A stretch of 64,000 nucleotides of DNA, from positions 3,969,501 through 4,033,500 of the forward strand of contig NZ_CP036515.1 of the NCBI RefSeq assembly GCF_004323635.1. The letters are read 5' to 3'. The notes beneath the pieces are model-generated. The model ran no database searches. It had not been told where the DNA came from and saw only the letters and a program-made list of their open reading frames with translations. Numbering within the stretch: position 1 is the stretch's first letter; every line of letters begins with the position of its first letter. Origin of the DNA: Lichenihabitans psoromatis. Lineage in GTDB: Bacteria > Pseudomonadota > Alphaproteobacteria > Rhizobiales > Beijerinckiaceae. Below are positions 42,401-50,854 of this stretch, in pieces. The position numbers were made by a program, and so were the translations under genes.

Positions 42401-43945
42401 ATGAAACATGTCACCGCGGAAACGGAGGAACGCGGGCGCAGCGATCACGTGTTGGCTGCCACGTCGCATCGGCTGCGATGGTTCCACGGGGTCAGGGCCA
42501 GGCTTTCAGACGGCCGCCGCGTGTCGGTCTTCGATGTCGAACTGCTCCGCATGTTCGCCGAGCGACACCGCGGCGCGACGCCCGCGATGGGAACCCTCGC
42601 CTTCGTGGTTGCTGGCGTCGCCACCATCTGGGTCCCGGTCACCGACGTCCTGATCTGGTTGTCGTTGCTGTGTTCCGCAATGGTCGTTCTATCGGGGTGG
42701 ACCACCACATTTCTGTTCCGCTCGGATACACGGGTTGGTTCGCGCCAGTGGACGCTCCGGTTCATCCTTGGCGAGGGAGCGCAAGGCGCGGCATGGGCCT
42801 TGATCGTCGCGCTGTTGCTCCATGTCCGGGACCCTGCCGCACAGACCTTCGTGCTCTTCGTGCTGCTTCTGGTGGCGGCCACGACCGCTATGTTGTCGGC
42901 CACACTCCCGGCCGCCGTCTACGCCAGCCTCGCCCCGATCACGATCGCGATCGTGGTCTTTACCCGGCCCGTATCCGGCTATGCGGCACTGCCCCTGATG
43001 ACCCTTGCGGGAGCCGCCGTCGTATTTTTCATCGTACTGGCGCGTCGTCTCTATGGCACGGCTGTCGAGACCTTGGTGGCGCAGGCCGAGAAGGATGCGC
43101 TGATCGTCGAACTCGAACAGTCCAAGCTGAATTCCGACGAGGCACGCCGTCGCGCCGAAGAAGCAAGCCTCGCCAAATCACGCTTTCTGGCGACCATGAG
43201 CCACGAATTGCGGACGCCGCTCAATGCCATCCTCGGATTTTCAGAGGTTATGAAAGGCGAGTTGTTCGGCCCGCATACCGTGTCGGCCTATCGGGAATAT
43301 TCCGACGATATCCACTCCAGCGGGCAGCATCTCTTGATGCTTATCAACGAGATTCTCGATCTGTCGCGGGTCGAAGCCGGTCGCTATGAGCTCAAAGAGG
43401 AATCCGTAGCGCTCGCCCATGTCGTGGATGATTGCCAACGTCTTCTGGCGCTCCGCGCCGGCAAGCGGAACATCACCCTGGTGGATCTCGTCGAGGGTGG
43501 CCTGCCCCTCATTTGGGTCGACGAACGAGCGATCCGGCAGGTGATCCTGAATCTGCTCTCGAACGCGATCAAATTCACCCCGCATGGGGGCACCGTGACG
43601 ATCAAGGTCGGCTGGACCGTTCAAGGCGGCCAATATGTGTCGATCCGCGACACCGGACCCGGCATCCCCGAGGCGGAGATCCCCGTCGTGATGTCGTCCT
43701 TCGGGCGTGGCACTCTCGCGCAGAAAAACGCCGAAGAGGGGTCCGGTTTGGGACTACCGATCGTCAAGGGTTTGATCGAATTGCACGGCGGCACCTTCAC
43801 GCTGAAATCGAAACTGCGTGAAGGTACAGAAGTCATCGTGATTCTGCCGCCGGAGCGGATCATCGACCCGACCCCGCAAGACAACAGCGAAAGCGTGCCC
43901 GTGCGAACGGAGCGCCGACGCCGGGCTGTCCGGTCCGCCGCCTGA
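42401..43945 (+). CDS. Membrane sensor histidine kinase (PleC/DivJ-like)
   Basis: This 514-residue kinase has an N-terminal region (~60-215) of about six membrane helices without a large periplasmic loop, then a coiled coil, the HisKA domain with phosphoacceptor His268 in S-H-E-L-R-T-P-L-N-A-I, and HATPase with N-L-L-S-N-A-I-K-F, D-T-G-P-G-I-P and G-S-G-L-G-L. The dimerisation and I-L-D-L-S-R-V-E-A-G-R-Y segments resemble the alphaproteobacterial PleC/DivJ/PdhS group that phosphorylates DivK/PleD-type receivers. No response regulator is adjacent. The start at 42401 (ATG) is preferred over an upstream TTG; it is convergent with cobT, five bases apart. Confidence 0.92.
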   Translation: MKHVTAETEERGRSDHVLAATSHRLRWFHGVRARLSDGRRVSVFDVELLRMFAERHRGATPAMGTLAFVVAGVATIWVPVTDVLIWLSLLCSAMVVLSGWTTTFLFRSDTRVGSRQWTLRFILGEGAQGAAWALIVALLLHVRDPAAQTFVLFVLLLVAATTAMLSATLPAAVYASLAPITIAIVVFTRPVSGYAALPLMTLAGAAVVFFIVLARRLYGTAVETLVAQAEKDALIVELEQSKLNSDEARRRAEEASLAKSRFLATMSHELRTPLNAILGFSEVMKGELFGPHTVSAYREYSDDIHSSGQHLLMLINEILDLSRVEAGRYELKEESVALAHVVDDCQRLLALRAGKRNITLVDLVEGGLPLIWVDERAIRQVILNLLSNAIKFTPHGGTVTIKVGWTVQGGQYVSIRDTGPGIPEAEIPVVMSSFGRGTLAQKNAEEGSGLGLPIVKGLIELHGGTFTLKSKLREGTEVIVILPPERIIDPTPQDNSESVPVRTERRRRAVRSAA

Positions 43946-43949
43946 ACCA

Positions 43950-44966
43950 TCAATCCTTGTTGGACACCCCGGCATCCGCAAAGGTCGCCATGCCGGTGTG
44001 GCAGGCGAGAGCCGCCTTGACGATGCCGGCAGCGAGCGCCGCACCGCTCCCTTCCCCAAGCCGCATGCCGAGATCGAGCAAAGGCTCTTTGCCGAGGCGC
44101 CGCAACACCTCGCCGTGCTGGCCTTCCGCCGAGCGGTGCCCCGCGATGCAGTGATCCAAAATGCCAGGTGCGGCCGCATGAAGCACTGCGGCGGCGGCAC
44201 AGACCACGTAGCCATCGAGGATGACCGGCACGCGCTGCATGCGCGCCGCCAGAATGGCACCCGCCATGGCGGCGATATCACGGCCGCCGAGCCGCCGCAG
44301 CAGCTCGAGCGGATCGCTCGAGGATCCCTTGTGAAGCGCGACGGCGCGTTCAACCGCCGAAATCTTGCGGGCGAGACCGGCATCGTCGACGCCCGTGCCG
44401 CGCCCGACCCAGTCGGCCGCCGATCCCCCATATAGCGCGTGATAGATCGCCGCCGCGATGGTGGTGTTGCCAATCCCCATCTCGCCGAGGCACAGCAAGT
44501 CGGTCCCTCCCGCAATCGCCTCCATGCCGAACGCCATGGTGGCGGCGCAAGCGGCCTCGTCCATGGCGGCGTCTTCGGTGATGTCGTTAGTCGGATAGTC
44601 GAGCGCCAGTTCGAACACCTTCAGACCCAGCCCGTAGGTGGCGCAAATCTGGTTCACGGCCGCGCCGCCGGCCGCAAAGTTGCTGACCATGCCCTGCGTG
44701 ACCGATTGCGGAAACGATGACACGCCCTGAGCCACGACGCCGTGATTGGCCGCAAAAACCGCCACCAGAGGCCGGTTGAGCGTTGGACGGGGCGTGCCCT
44801 GCACGGCGCCGAGCCATTCGGCCAAGCTCTCGAGCCGGCCGAGCGACCCCAACGGCTTGGTGAGTTCGGCATCGCGATCGCGCATGCCGGCCACAGCCTC
44901 CCCATCGAGCGGGGGCAGACGCGTGAACAGGTCACGGATATCGTCGAACGGAAGGCCGGTTGTCAT
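43950..44966 (-). CDS. cobT: Nicotinate-nucleotide:dimethylbenzimidazole phosphoribosyltransferase CobT
   Basis: This 338-residue enzyme transfers phosphoribose from nicotinate mononucleotide to 5,6-dimethylbenzimidazole to make the alpha-ribazole phosphate of vitamin B12. Recognisable segments: K-P-L-G-S-L-G-R-L-E, F-A-A-N-H-G-V-V-A-Q-G-V-S, the G-E-M-G-I-G-N-T-T motif, and the C-terminal L-G-E-G-S-G-A-A with the catalytic Glu. The start at 44966 (M-T-T-G-L-P-F) is chosen because the residues further upstream are unlikely; a GGAG lies 13 bases upstream. It is divergent from cobS, separated by ~145 bases. Confidence 0.92.
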   Translation of the reverse strand: MTTGLPFDDIRDLFTRLPPLDGEAVAGMRDRDAELTKPLGSLGRLESLAEWLGAVQGTPRPTLNRPLVAVFAANHGVVAQGVSSFPQSVTQGMVSNFAAGGAAVNQICATYGLGLKVFELALDYPTNDITEDAAMDEAACAATMAFGMEAIAGGTDLLCLGEMGIGNTTIAAAIYHALYGGSAADWVGRGTGVDDAGLARKISAVERAVALHKGSSSDPLELLRRLGGRDIAAMAGAILAARMQRVPVILDGYVVCAAAAVLHAAAPGILDHCIAGHRSAEGQHGEVLRRLGKEPLLDLGMRLGEGSGAALAAGIVKAALACHTGMATFADAGVSNKD

Positions 44967-45110
44967 CGGGTCGTCATGCTCCCTGGCGGCATCGGCCTCG
45001 GCCGTCTGCGTCGCCTCGGCTTGTAGCCGCCAAGCGCCGCTCTGCCTACACCCGCCTGCCATGCGCCATTGCGGCTCGACAGTGCGCCGGTTTACCCGCA
45101 GAAGACAGCC

Positions 45111-45941
45111 ATGCCGACCAACCCGCCTCGCCATCCCACGATCGTGGCGCAAGCCTTCGCGCTCGGGGCCGATGTCGTGACTTGCCTGCGTTTCTTTTCG
45201 CGCCTGCCCCTGCCCCCCTTCGCGTTCGAGCGTGATGGCATGGGCATTCTGGCCGAAGCCGTGCGTGTGCTGCCGGTCGCGGGCCTGATCCTTGGGGCGA
45301 TCGGCGCAGCGGTTCTGGCCGTCGGCGCCGGATTGGGCTTGCCGGATGCTGCATGCGCCGCGCTGGCCTTCGCGGCCTTGGCGATAGCGACCGGCGCGTT
45401 ACACGAGGATGGATTGGCCGATACGGCTGACGGATTCGGGGGCGGCGCGACGCGTGACCGCAAACTCGCGATCATGCGAGACAGCCACATCGGGTCTTAC
45501 GGGGTGCTGGCCTTGGTGTTCGGCACGCTGCTCCGCGTGATTGGGCTCGCGACCGTGCTCGATCGGGCCGGGCCGGTGGGGGCGGCTTGCGCGCTGATGG
45601 CCGCGAGCGCCGTCTCGCGAGGGCTTTCGATTCTCCCCATGACAATGCTGGCAGCGGCGCGACACGATGGATTGGGCCGGTCGGTCGGGCGTCCCGCCGC
45701 GAGCGTCAGCCGCATCTGCTTCGTTCTCGTCGCGGCCATCGGTGTGGCGTTGCCGATCGCAGGCGGCCTCGATGGTCGTTCGGCATTGATCGCCTGCGGC
45801 ATGGCCGCCGTTGCGGCGCTCGGCATGACGCGCCTCGCCTTCCGGCAAATCGGCGGCCATACGGGCGACGTGGCCGGCGCGACTCAACAGGTCAGCGAGA
45901 TCGCGTTTTTATTCGGACTTTTGATCGTGATTCATGCCTGA
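45111..45941 (+). CDS. cobS: Adenosylcobinamide-GDP ribazoletransferase (cobalamin synthase)
   Basis: This 276-residue integral-membrane enzyme joins alpha-ribazole to adenosylcobinamide-GDP in the last step of B12 assembly. The H-E-D-G-L-A-D-T-A-D-G-F-G-G-G signature of CobS is at residues ~102-116, and a second R-D-S-H-I-G-S-Y-G segment follows. Seven or so hydrophobic segments are seen. The start at 45111 is chosen over one 14 codons upstream. It overlaps the DUF1289 gene and is divergent from cobT, the enzyme that supplies its substrate. No cobalamin riboswitch is recognisable between them. Confidence 0.93.
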   Translation: MPTNPPRHPTIVAQAFALGADVVTCLRFFSRLPLPPFAFERDGMGILAEAVRVLPVAGLILGAIGAAVLAVGAGLGLPDAACAALAFAALAIATGALHEDGLADTADGFGGGATRDRKLAIMRDSHIGSYGVLALVFGTLLRVIGLATVLDRAGPVGAACALMAASAVSRGLSILPMTMLAAARHDGLGRSVGRPAASVSRICFVLVAAIGVALPIAGGLDGRSALIACGMAAVAALGMTRLAFRQIGGHTGDVAGATQQVSEIAFLFGLLIVIHA

Positions 45942-46143
45942 TCTTGCTGCCGCAACCTCCTCGCCCTGCATCAAACTCTGCCGGCTCGACGAGGCCGCGA
46001 CGATGTGCCTTGGCTGTGGTCGCACCCTCGAGGAAATCGGGCTCTGGGGCGGCATGCCGGAGCCGACGCGGCTCGCCATCATGGCCAAGCTCCCGGAGCG
46101 GCTCGTTGCGGCAGATCGCGATACCGGTATTGCCGAAACTTAA
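45934..46143 (+). CDS. DUF1289-family small Cys-rich protein
   Basis: This 69-residue protein has the DUF1289 signature: P-C-I-K-L-C-R-L-D near residue 11, followed by C-L-G-C-G-R-T-L-E-E-I-G-L-W. The four cysteines (12, 16, 25 and 28) may bind zinc or an iron-sulphur cluster. It overlaps the 3' end of cobS by eight bases. Function is unknown; in many alphaproteobacteria it is found next to cobalamin or other metal-related genes. Confidence 0.9.
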   Translation: MPDLAAATSSPCIKLCRLDEAATMCLGCGRTLEEIGLWGGMPEPTRLAIMAKLPERLVAADRDTGIAET

Positions 46144-46236
46144 CCCTGCGGTCGCCTCGACACGCCAAGATCGAGAGCCTACCTGATCGGTGAGGGATTG
46201 ATCCTTCGGCCCCCGACCGGACGTGATGTCCCCGCG

Positions 46237-46854
46237 ATGAACGACCTCACCCAGCCCGAGATTGTCAGCCTGCTATTCTATGGCGCGCTTGCGCTGTGGC
46301 TGGCCGCAGCGATTCCACGGTTGTTTCGCGGACGCTTTATGGCCGGGCTCGCGGCTCTGACGTTCTGGATCATTGCCTTCCTCGTGGTCATCACCGGCTA
46401 TTCCTATCGCGACGAGTTACGGGGCGTCGCCTCCCACGTGATCGCGACAGTCGTCCCGGGCATGCCCATGCAAGTCAGCGCCAGCGAGGTCGCGGTGATG
46501 CGATCCTCGGACGGGCAATTTTTGGTGCGGGGAACCTCCGGCGACGCGAGGCTCAGCTTTATTTTCGATACGGGCGCCTCGGCGGTCGTGCTGCGTGCCG
46601 AGGATGCGAGCCGCCTCGGCATCAAGCCGCGCGACCTGACCTACGACGTCGATGTGGCGACCGCGAACGGACATGCGATGACGGCCGAAACGACCCTGCC
46701 GGAACTCCGGATCGGCAGCATCGTCGAAACCGATGTCGAGGTGCTGGTCGCCAAACCCGGCGCCTTGCACGAGAATCTGCTCGGCATGACGTTTCTCAAT
46801 CGGCTCGCCAGTTTCACCATCGCGGACAACAAGCTGATCCTGCGGAGCCGGTAA
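46237..46854 (+). CDS. TIGR02281-type membrane-anchored retropepsin-like aspartic protease
   Basis: This 205-residue protein has two N-terminal membrane helices (~9-26 and ~34-52) followed by a soluble domain with the aspartic protease site F-I-F-D-T-G-A-S-A-V near residue 107, plus the L-L-G-M-T-F-L-N-R-L flap-like segment near the C-terminus. This is the organisation of TIGR02281 family clan AA retropepsin-like proteases of alphaproteobacteria, which are presumed to act as dimers. Which side of the membrane holds the catalytic domain is inferred to be periplasmic. It is convergent with dusA. Confidence 0.9.
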   Translation: MNDLTQPEIVSLLFYGALALWLAAAIPRLFRGRFMAGLAALTFWIIAFLVVITGYSYRDELRGVASHVIATVVPGMPMQVSASEVAVMRSSDGQFLVRGTSGDARLSFIFDTGASAVVLRAEDASRLGIKPRDLTYDVDVATANGHAMTAETTLPELRIGSIVETDVEVLVAKPGALHENLLGMTFLNRLASFTIADNKLILRSR

Positions 46855-46858
46855 AGGA

Positions 46859-47911
46859 TCAGGCTGCGGCGCCGAGCATGGATGCCGCCGTTTCGAGATG
46901 CCGAAGCGCCTCCGCCACGACCTCCAGGCCAGCGCCTCGCTTGGGGGCCTCGGTGGCAAGATGTCGCCGCCAGAGACGCGCGCCCGGGCGCCCCGCGAAC
47001 AACCCGAGCAGATGGCGGGTCATGTCATGGAGACGGACGCCGCGACCAAGCTGATCCGCCATATAGGGCATGAAAGCCTCGACGGCCTCGGCGCTGCTCG
47101 CCACGGGGGCCGGAACGCTGAACAGCACAGGATCGACCAGCGCCAGAAAATCCGGATTGTGATAGGCGGCGCGCCCCACCATCACGCCATCCACGTGAGC
47201 GAGTTCGGCCTGCATCGCCTCGAGCGTCACAAGCCCGCCGTTGATGCTGATCGGCCAATCCGGATAGGCGGCCTTCAGCGCGTGCACCAGCGCATAGTCG
47301 AGCGGCGGCACATCGCGGTTTTCCTTCGGCGACAGACCTTGCAGCCACGCCTTGCGGGCATGCACGATCAGGGCTTCGGCGCCAGCGCGTCGCACCGTCT
47401 CGGCCATGGCGAACAGGGCCTCCTGCGGATCCTGATCGTCGACGCCGATGCGGCACTTCACCGTGACGGGCAGCGGGGTCGCGGCCACCATGGCGGCGAC
47501 GCAATCCCCGACCAGCGCGGGTTCTCGCATCAGACAGGCGCCAAACCGGCCATTCTGCACCCGATCCGACGGGCAGCCGACGTTGAGGTTGATCTCGGCA
47601 TAGCCATAGTCGGCACAGATTCGGGCCGAGGCCGCAAGATCCCCCGGATCCGAGCCGCCGAGTTGCACCGCGACCGGATGTTCCGCCGCATCGAACGCCA
47701 GCAGCCGCTCCCGCGGCCCGAACAGGATTGCGCCGGTCGTCACCATCTCGGTATAGAGCCGCGCGCGGCGCGTCATCAGGCGGTGGAAAAACCGACAATG
47801 TTTGTCGGTCCAGTCCATCATCGGTGCAATCGAAAACCGATGGGGGCTGACTTGACCCTCGATGTGATTGATCGGTGAAGGTGTTTCGGCGTTCAGGTTC
47901 GTCTCGTTCAT
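46859..47911 (-). CDS. dusA: tRNA-dihydrouridine synthase A
   Basis: This 350-residue FMN-dependent TIM-barrel enzyme reduces uridine 20/20a in the tRNA D loop. The start of the barrel has I-A-P-M-M-D-W-T-D-K-H-C-R (DusA-type), then N-L-N-V-G-C-P-S-D-R-V-Q-N-G with the catalytic Cys region, and V-K-C-R-I-G-V-D-D. The C-terminal helical domain includes R-G-V-R-L-H-D-M-T-R-H-L. The gene is alone; a PrtN-like gene is divergent 160 bases away. Confidence 0.96.
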   Translation of the reverse strand: MNETNLNAETPSPINHIEGQVSPHRFSIAPMMDWTDKHCRFFHRLMTRRARLYTEMVTTGAILFGPRERLLAFDAAEHPVAVQLGGSDPGDLAASARICADYGYAEINLNVGCPSDRVQNGRFGACLMREPALVGDCVAAMVAATPLPVTVKCRIGVDDQDPQEALFAMAETVRRAGAEALIVHARKAWLQGLSPKENRDVPPLDYALVHALKAAYPDWPISINGGLVTLEAMQAELAHVDGVMVGRAAYHNPDFLALVDPVLFSVPAPVASSAEAVEAFMPYMADQLGRGVRLHDMTRHLLGLFAGRPGARLWRRHLATEAPKRGAGLEVVAEALRHLETAASMLGAAA

Positions 47912-48070
47912 GGGGCGATCAGTGCCTTTTCAGGCCGTTTTTCGGGTGCGCGTGCGACCGCGTCGCAACACGTGGAGGCTTGTCGCACTGATGGATACAA
48001 ACACGGCACGCAAGCGCCGCGACGTTTCCATCGGTATAACGCGGAAATCGGGCTGAGACGAGACGGCACG

Positions 48071-48505
48071 ATGGTCTTCGGACGCGGACGAAGCAGCACC
48101 ACGACGAGGACGCTCAACACCGCATTTCGTCTTGCGGCGCAAGAGAACGGGAGGCCGATCATCCCGCTCGACGACATGCGGCGCGACGACGCCTCGCACC
48201 TCACCCTCGACACGGTTACCCGCAAGCTCAGTTCCGGCAACATCCCGCTGCCGCTGTTCCGATCCGAAGAAAGCCAGAAGGCACCGAAAGGCGTGCACCT
48301 GACTGATATAGCGCTCTATCTCGACGAACGCCGCAAGGCTGCGGTCAAGCTCAGGGACCAGATGACGGGCGGCGGGGGTGAGGGGCGGATGGGCTTGCAT
48401 TCCACCAGCTTGAGCGCTCGAAAATCCGAGTTGGGTGGAAGGCTAACATTCGCCGTCTGCGGACCGAAACGTGGAAAAAGACCGGAAAAGCATTACATAA
48501 AATGA
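48071..48505 (+). CDS. PrtN-family (pyocin activator-like) protein
   Basis: The product is 144 residues from the ATG at 48071 (a longer in-frame start at 47972 is not favoured). Its central part matches PrtN of Pseudomonas: N-T-A-F-R-L-A-A-Q-E-N-G-R-P-I-I-P-L-D-D, then L-P-L-F-R-S-E-E-S-Q-K-A-P-K-G-V-H and D-I-A-L-Y-L-D-E-R-R-K-A-A. In Pseudomonas PrtN is a DNA-binding activator of pyocin genes released by the SOS response; homologues in alphaproteobacteria often sit in prophage or other mobile context, but here no phage genes are seen. The C-terminal ~40 residues are variable. It marks the left side of the accessory pocket. Confidence 0.75.
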   Translation: MVFGRGRSSTTTRTLNTAFRLAAQENGRPIIPLDDMRRDDASHLTLDTVTRKLSSGNIPLPLFRSEESQKAPKGVHLTDIALYLDERRKAAVKLRDQMTGGGGEGRMGLHSTSLSARKSELGGRLTFAVCGPKRGKRPEKHYIK

Positions 48506-48636
48506 ACAAATCCGTGCGACCCCGGGGCGGAAGAAGGTCTACCTTTTGCCCTGCTCGAACACTGGATGAGTTGGATCGTACTCCACTTCAGGACTCCATC
48601 TTAGGTCAGAGGCGAAAAGAGAGACCATTGATATCC

Positions 48637-48659
48637 ACCACTTTTGTGGTCGTGTTTTT
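48637..48659 (+). terminator. Weak hairpin with T-run between prtN-like and nuclease genes
   Basis: ACCAC-TTTT-GTGGT (48637-48650) is followed by CGTG and five T residues. Five pairs only, so a weak terminator or chance. Confidence 0.3.
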
Positions 48660-48745
48660 GGTTTGTTCTAAGAACCACGGCGCGCGCGTATATACTCGAG
48701 CCGGCTCCCGTCATCGGTGGCATCATCTATCAGTGAGGCGGACCG

Positions 48746-49981
48746 ATGTACGACAGACCCGATAGCCTCTTTTCCGGCCCCAGTGTTTTTGAACTGACTA
48801 ACCAGGTTCCAGTGCATGCCATGGCCGCTTTGAAAGGTTACGACGAGAACAAGATCCTTTCGATGCCAGCTGACGATCTTGTCGCCGAAAATTGTCAGAA
48901 GCACCGGCTGTATATTCCAGTGCTTAATACTCAAGAAACCTGGATTGAAGAAAAGGAGATTACGCAGATAGTAAATCATGCCGGCTACGACATCTACGAG
49001 GACCGCTTTGGCTCCCGCGAGTCTGTAGTTCACATCGTGATCTTCCATCTGCCGTTTTCTGGCGATGGCAGTCTCTTCAAAATCGGCCCCAGTTCCAGAT
49101 CTGTTCCGGGTCCGCAGGCAAATGTCGGTAACCAGGAACTGTCAATCGCGCTTGCGACGCTAGACAAGAGCCACGACCAGATCAGGGCCGAGTACGATCA
49201 AAGAGTCCAGGACATTCAAAGGCATCTGATGACTCTGAGCCGAGATGTCGCCAGTCTTCCCGTGCAAATCGAGGCGCAAGCGCGGACCTATGTGGAGCAG
49301 CGGAAGGCGCAGCTTCTAAAAAGCAAGAACTTGGTTGCGTCGCTTGGATTCCCGATGAGGCGGCGACCGGACGTGCCCGCGACCTTCCACGCTCCAGAAG
49401 TCAGGCGCAAAATCATGCCCGTCCGACCGCAAACAATCCCTCCGTTCAAACCGGAGCCTGCTCTTGATGAAGCTGAATATCAGCATATCCTGAGCGTCAT
49501 GGACAATATGACAAGGGTTATGGAGCGCAGCCCGAAAACCTTCCACAACATGGGTGAGGAGGATATTCGGCAGCATTTTTTAGTACAGTTGAATGGCCAT
49601 TACGATGGACAAGCTACAGGGGAGACTTTCAATTTTCAGGGCAAGACAGACATCCTGATTCGGTCGGATGGACGGAACATCTTCATCGCTGAGTGCAAGT
49701 TCTGGCACGGCGAGAAGGCCTTTCTAGAGACTATTGACCAACTGCTCTCGTATCTTAGCTGGCGGGACAGCAAGACCGCCCTTGTCATCTTCAATCGCAA
49801 TAAGAATTTCTCTGCTGTCATTGGCGCGATCAAAGGCGCTATGGACATGCACCCTCAAAGGAAGGACGGACCAACAGTCGAGGGTGAAACCCGGCTTCGC
49901 TACAAGATGGGATATCCTGCGGACCACAGCCGCGAGATCATCGTCACTGTCATGGCTTACGATATCCCAACACCTTTTTAA
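48746..49981 (+). CDS. Stand-alone PD-(D/E)XK nuclease-fold protein, candidate defence gene
   Basis: This 411-residue protein belongs to no family I recognise. The N-terminal ~125 residues are alpha/beta with no clear motif. Residues ~130-195 form a probable coiled coil, then a proline-rich linker (~205-240). The C-terminal ~150 residues look like a restriction-endonuclease fold: helix E-E-D-I-R-Q-H-F, strand G-K-T-D-I-L-I with Asp302, then F-I-A-E-C-K-F-W with Glu316 and Lys318, and Q332 in the next helix, giving the D-(13)-E-x-K pattern. The local base composition is visibly lower in GC than neighbouring genes, suggesting horizontal gain. The 3' end abuts a recombinase relic. A role against phage or plasmid DNA is an inference. 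Confidence 0.75.
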   Translation: MYDRPDSLFSGPSVFELTNQVPVHAMAALKGYDENKILSMPADDLVAENCQKHRLYIPVLNTQETWIEEKEITQIVNHAGYDIYEDRFGSRESVVHIVIFHLPFSGDGSLFKIGPSSRSVPGPQANVGNQELSIALATLDKSHDQIRAEYDQRVQDIQRHLMTLSRDVASLPVQIEAQARTYVEQRKAQLLKSKNLVASLGFPMRRRPDVPATFHAPEVRRKIMPVRPQTIPPFKPEPALDEAEYQHILSVMDNMTRVMERSPKTFHNMGEEDIRQHFLVQLNGHYDGQATGETFNFQGKTDILIRSDGRNIFIAECKFWHGEKAFLETIDQLLSYLSWRDSKTALVIFNRNKNFSAVIGAIKGAMDMHPQRKDGPTVEGETRLRYKMGYPADHSREIIVTVMAYDIPTPF

Positions 49982-50165
49982 CCGAGGCGCGAAATCGTGC
50001 TGTGGCTGACATTGAAGCTATGGGCATTTTCTCGGACACTATAGACTGCGCCTAGCGGGCCATAGCTTCCGCCTGCTAATGCGGAGTCAGCTTTGGCTTG
50101 CGCCTGGATTTTAAACCGCGCGTCTTGGCCGCCTCGTGGCACCGCGCGGTTCGATGAAACGCTTG
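49978..50165 (-). pseudogene. Serine recombinase (resolvase/invertase) C-terminal relic
   Basis: Reading the minus strand gives T-R-G-L-K-S-R-R-K-P-K-L-T-P-H, stop (TAG at 50078-50076), Q-A-E-A-M-A-R, stop (TAG at 50054-50052), A-Q. After a frame change it gives S-V-R-E-N-A-H-S-F-N-V-S-H-S-T-I-S-R-L and a TAA. This is the linker and C-terminal helix-turn-helix of resolvase/invertase-type serine recombinases, with two nonsense codons and a frameshift; the catalytic domain is not recognisable upstream. Its last base pairs overlap the stop codon of the nuclease gene. It marks a former mobile-element or integration end. Confidence 0.8.
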
Positions 50166-50854
50166 AGTTCCCAACTGCCGCAGGGTCTGCCTTCACCTTA
50201 GGAACGGTCTTTCGCCAGCGCCTCGCTCAATTTCCGAGTTCGGGCTGTAGCGACGATTAAGGCAATAAGTCGGACCAAGCTTCCAAGACTCATGCGCCGA
50301 TGCGTCTGTCTATAGTCAAGACGGGTATGTTTTAAGGACAATCCGTCCAGTCTATCATAAGCACCAACGAGAAACGATGGGAGCTAACGCCGGTTGCCGA
50401 GTCGCGCGAGATGCGAGGCTCTGCCGTGGCGGGATCGGACCCGTTCATCTGCCGGACACGGCCAGTCCAGCCCACGCTTAAGCCCCGCTCATTCACGCGA
50501 GCAGCATAGAGACGTCACGCTCATCCCCGCCCAAGACGCGGCCGATTGGCAGCCCGCTCGATCGACGATCTCGTTGGCAGAGGGAAGGTCAGCTTGAGTT
50601 CCGCGCCATGACCTGTAATGGGTCTAGAACGGGGGGACCTCACGTCACCTCGGCAGAGGCCCCTATGGCAAAGCACCTGTCTCAACCCTTCGACCGTCGT
50701 CCGATCGTCACGATCCCGATGAGCAGAATGGCGCACATCTGGGCCGACGGACGCGGATATCGAGCATCGCTGATCCCAGCCCTGCGCGTCGTCTTTCGTT
50801 ATCAGCCCATGCCACTCAGCAACGCGGAATGTCTGTCAGGACGGAAGGTGGAGA
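50166..50854. other. Gene-poor stretch beside the recombinase relic
   Basis: About 690 bases with no supported gene. A 31-codon minus-strand frame (50198-50293) has a hydrophobic, basic product but no ribosome binding site. It is probably decayed DNA from an old insertion, plus the promoter of the next gene. Confidence 0.5.

Noticed and set aside
44967..45110. Cobalamin riboswitch between cobT and cobS
   Set aside because: The divergent gap is only ~145 bases and I see no B12 box or the long conserved structure.
50198..50293. A 31-codon minus-strand frame near the recombinase relic
   Set aside because: No ribosome binding site and location in apparently decayed DNA.
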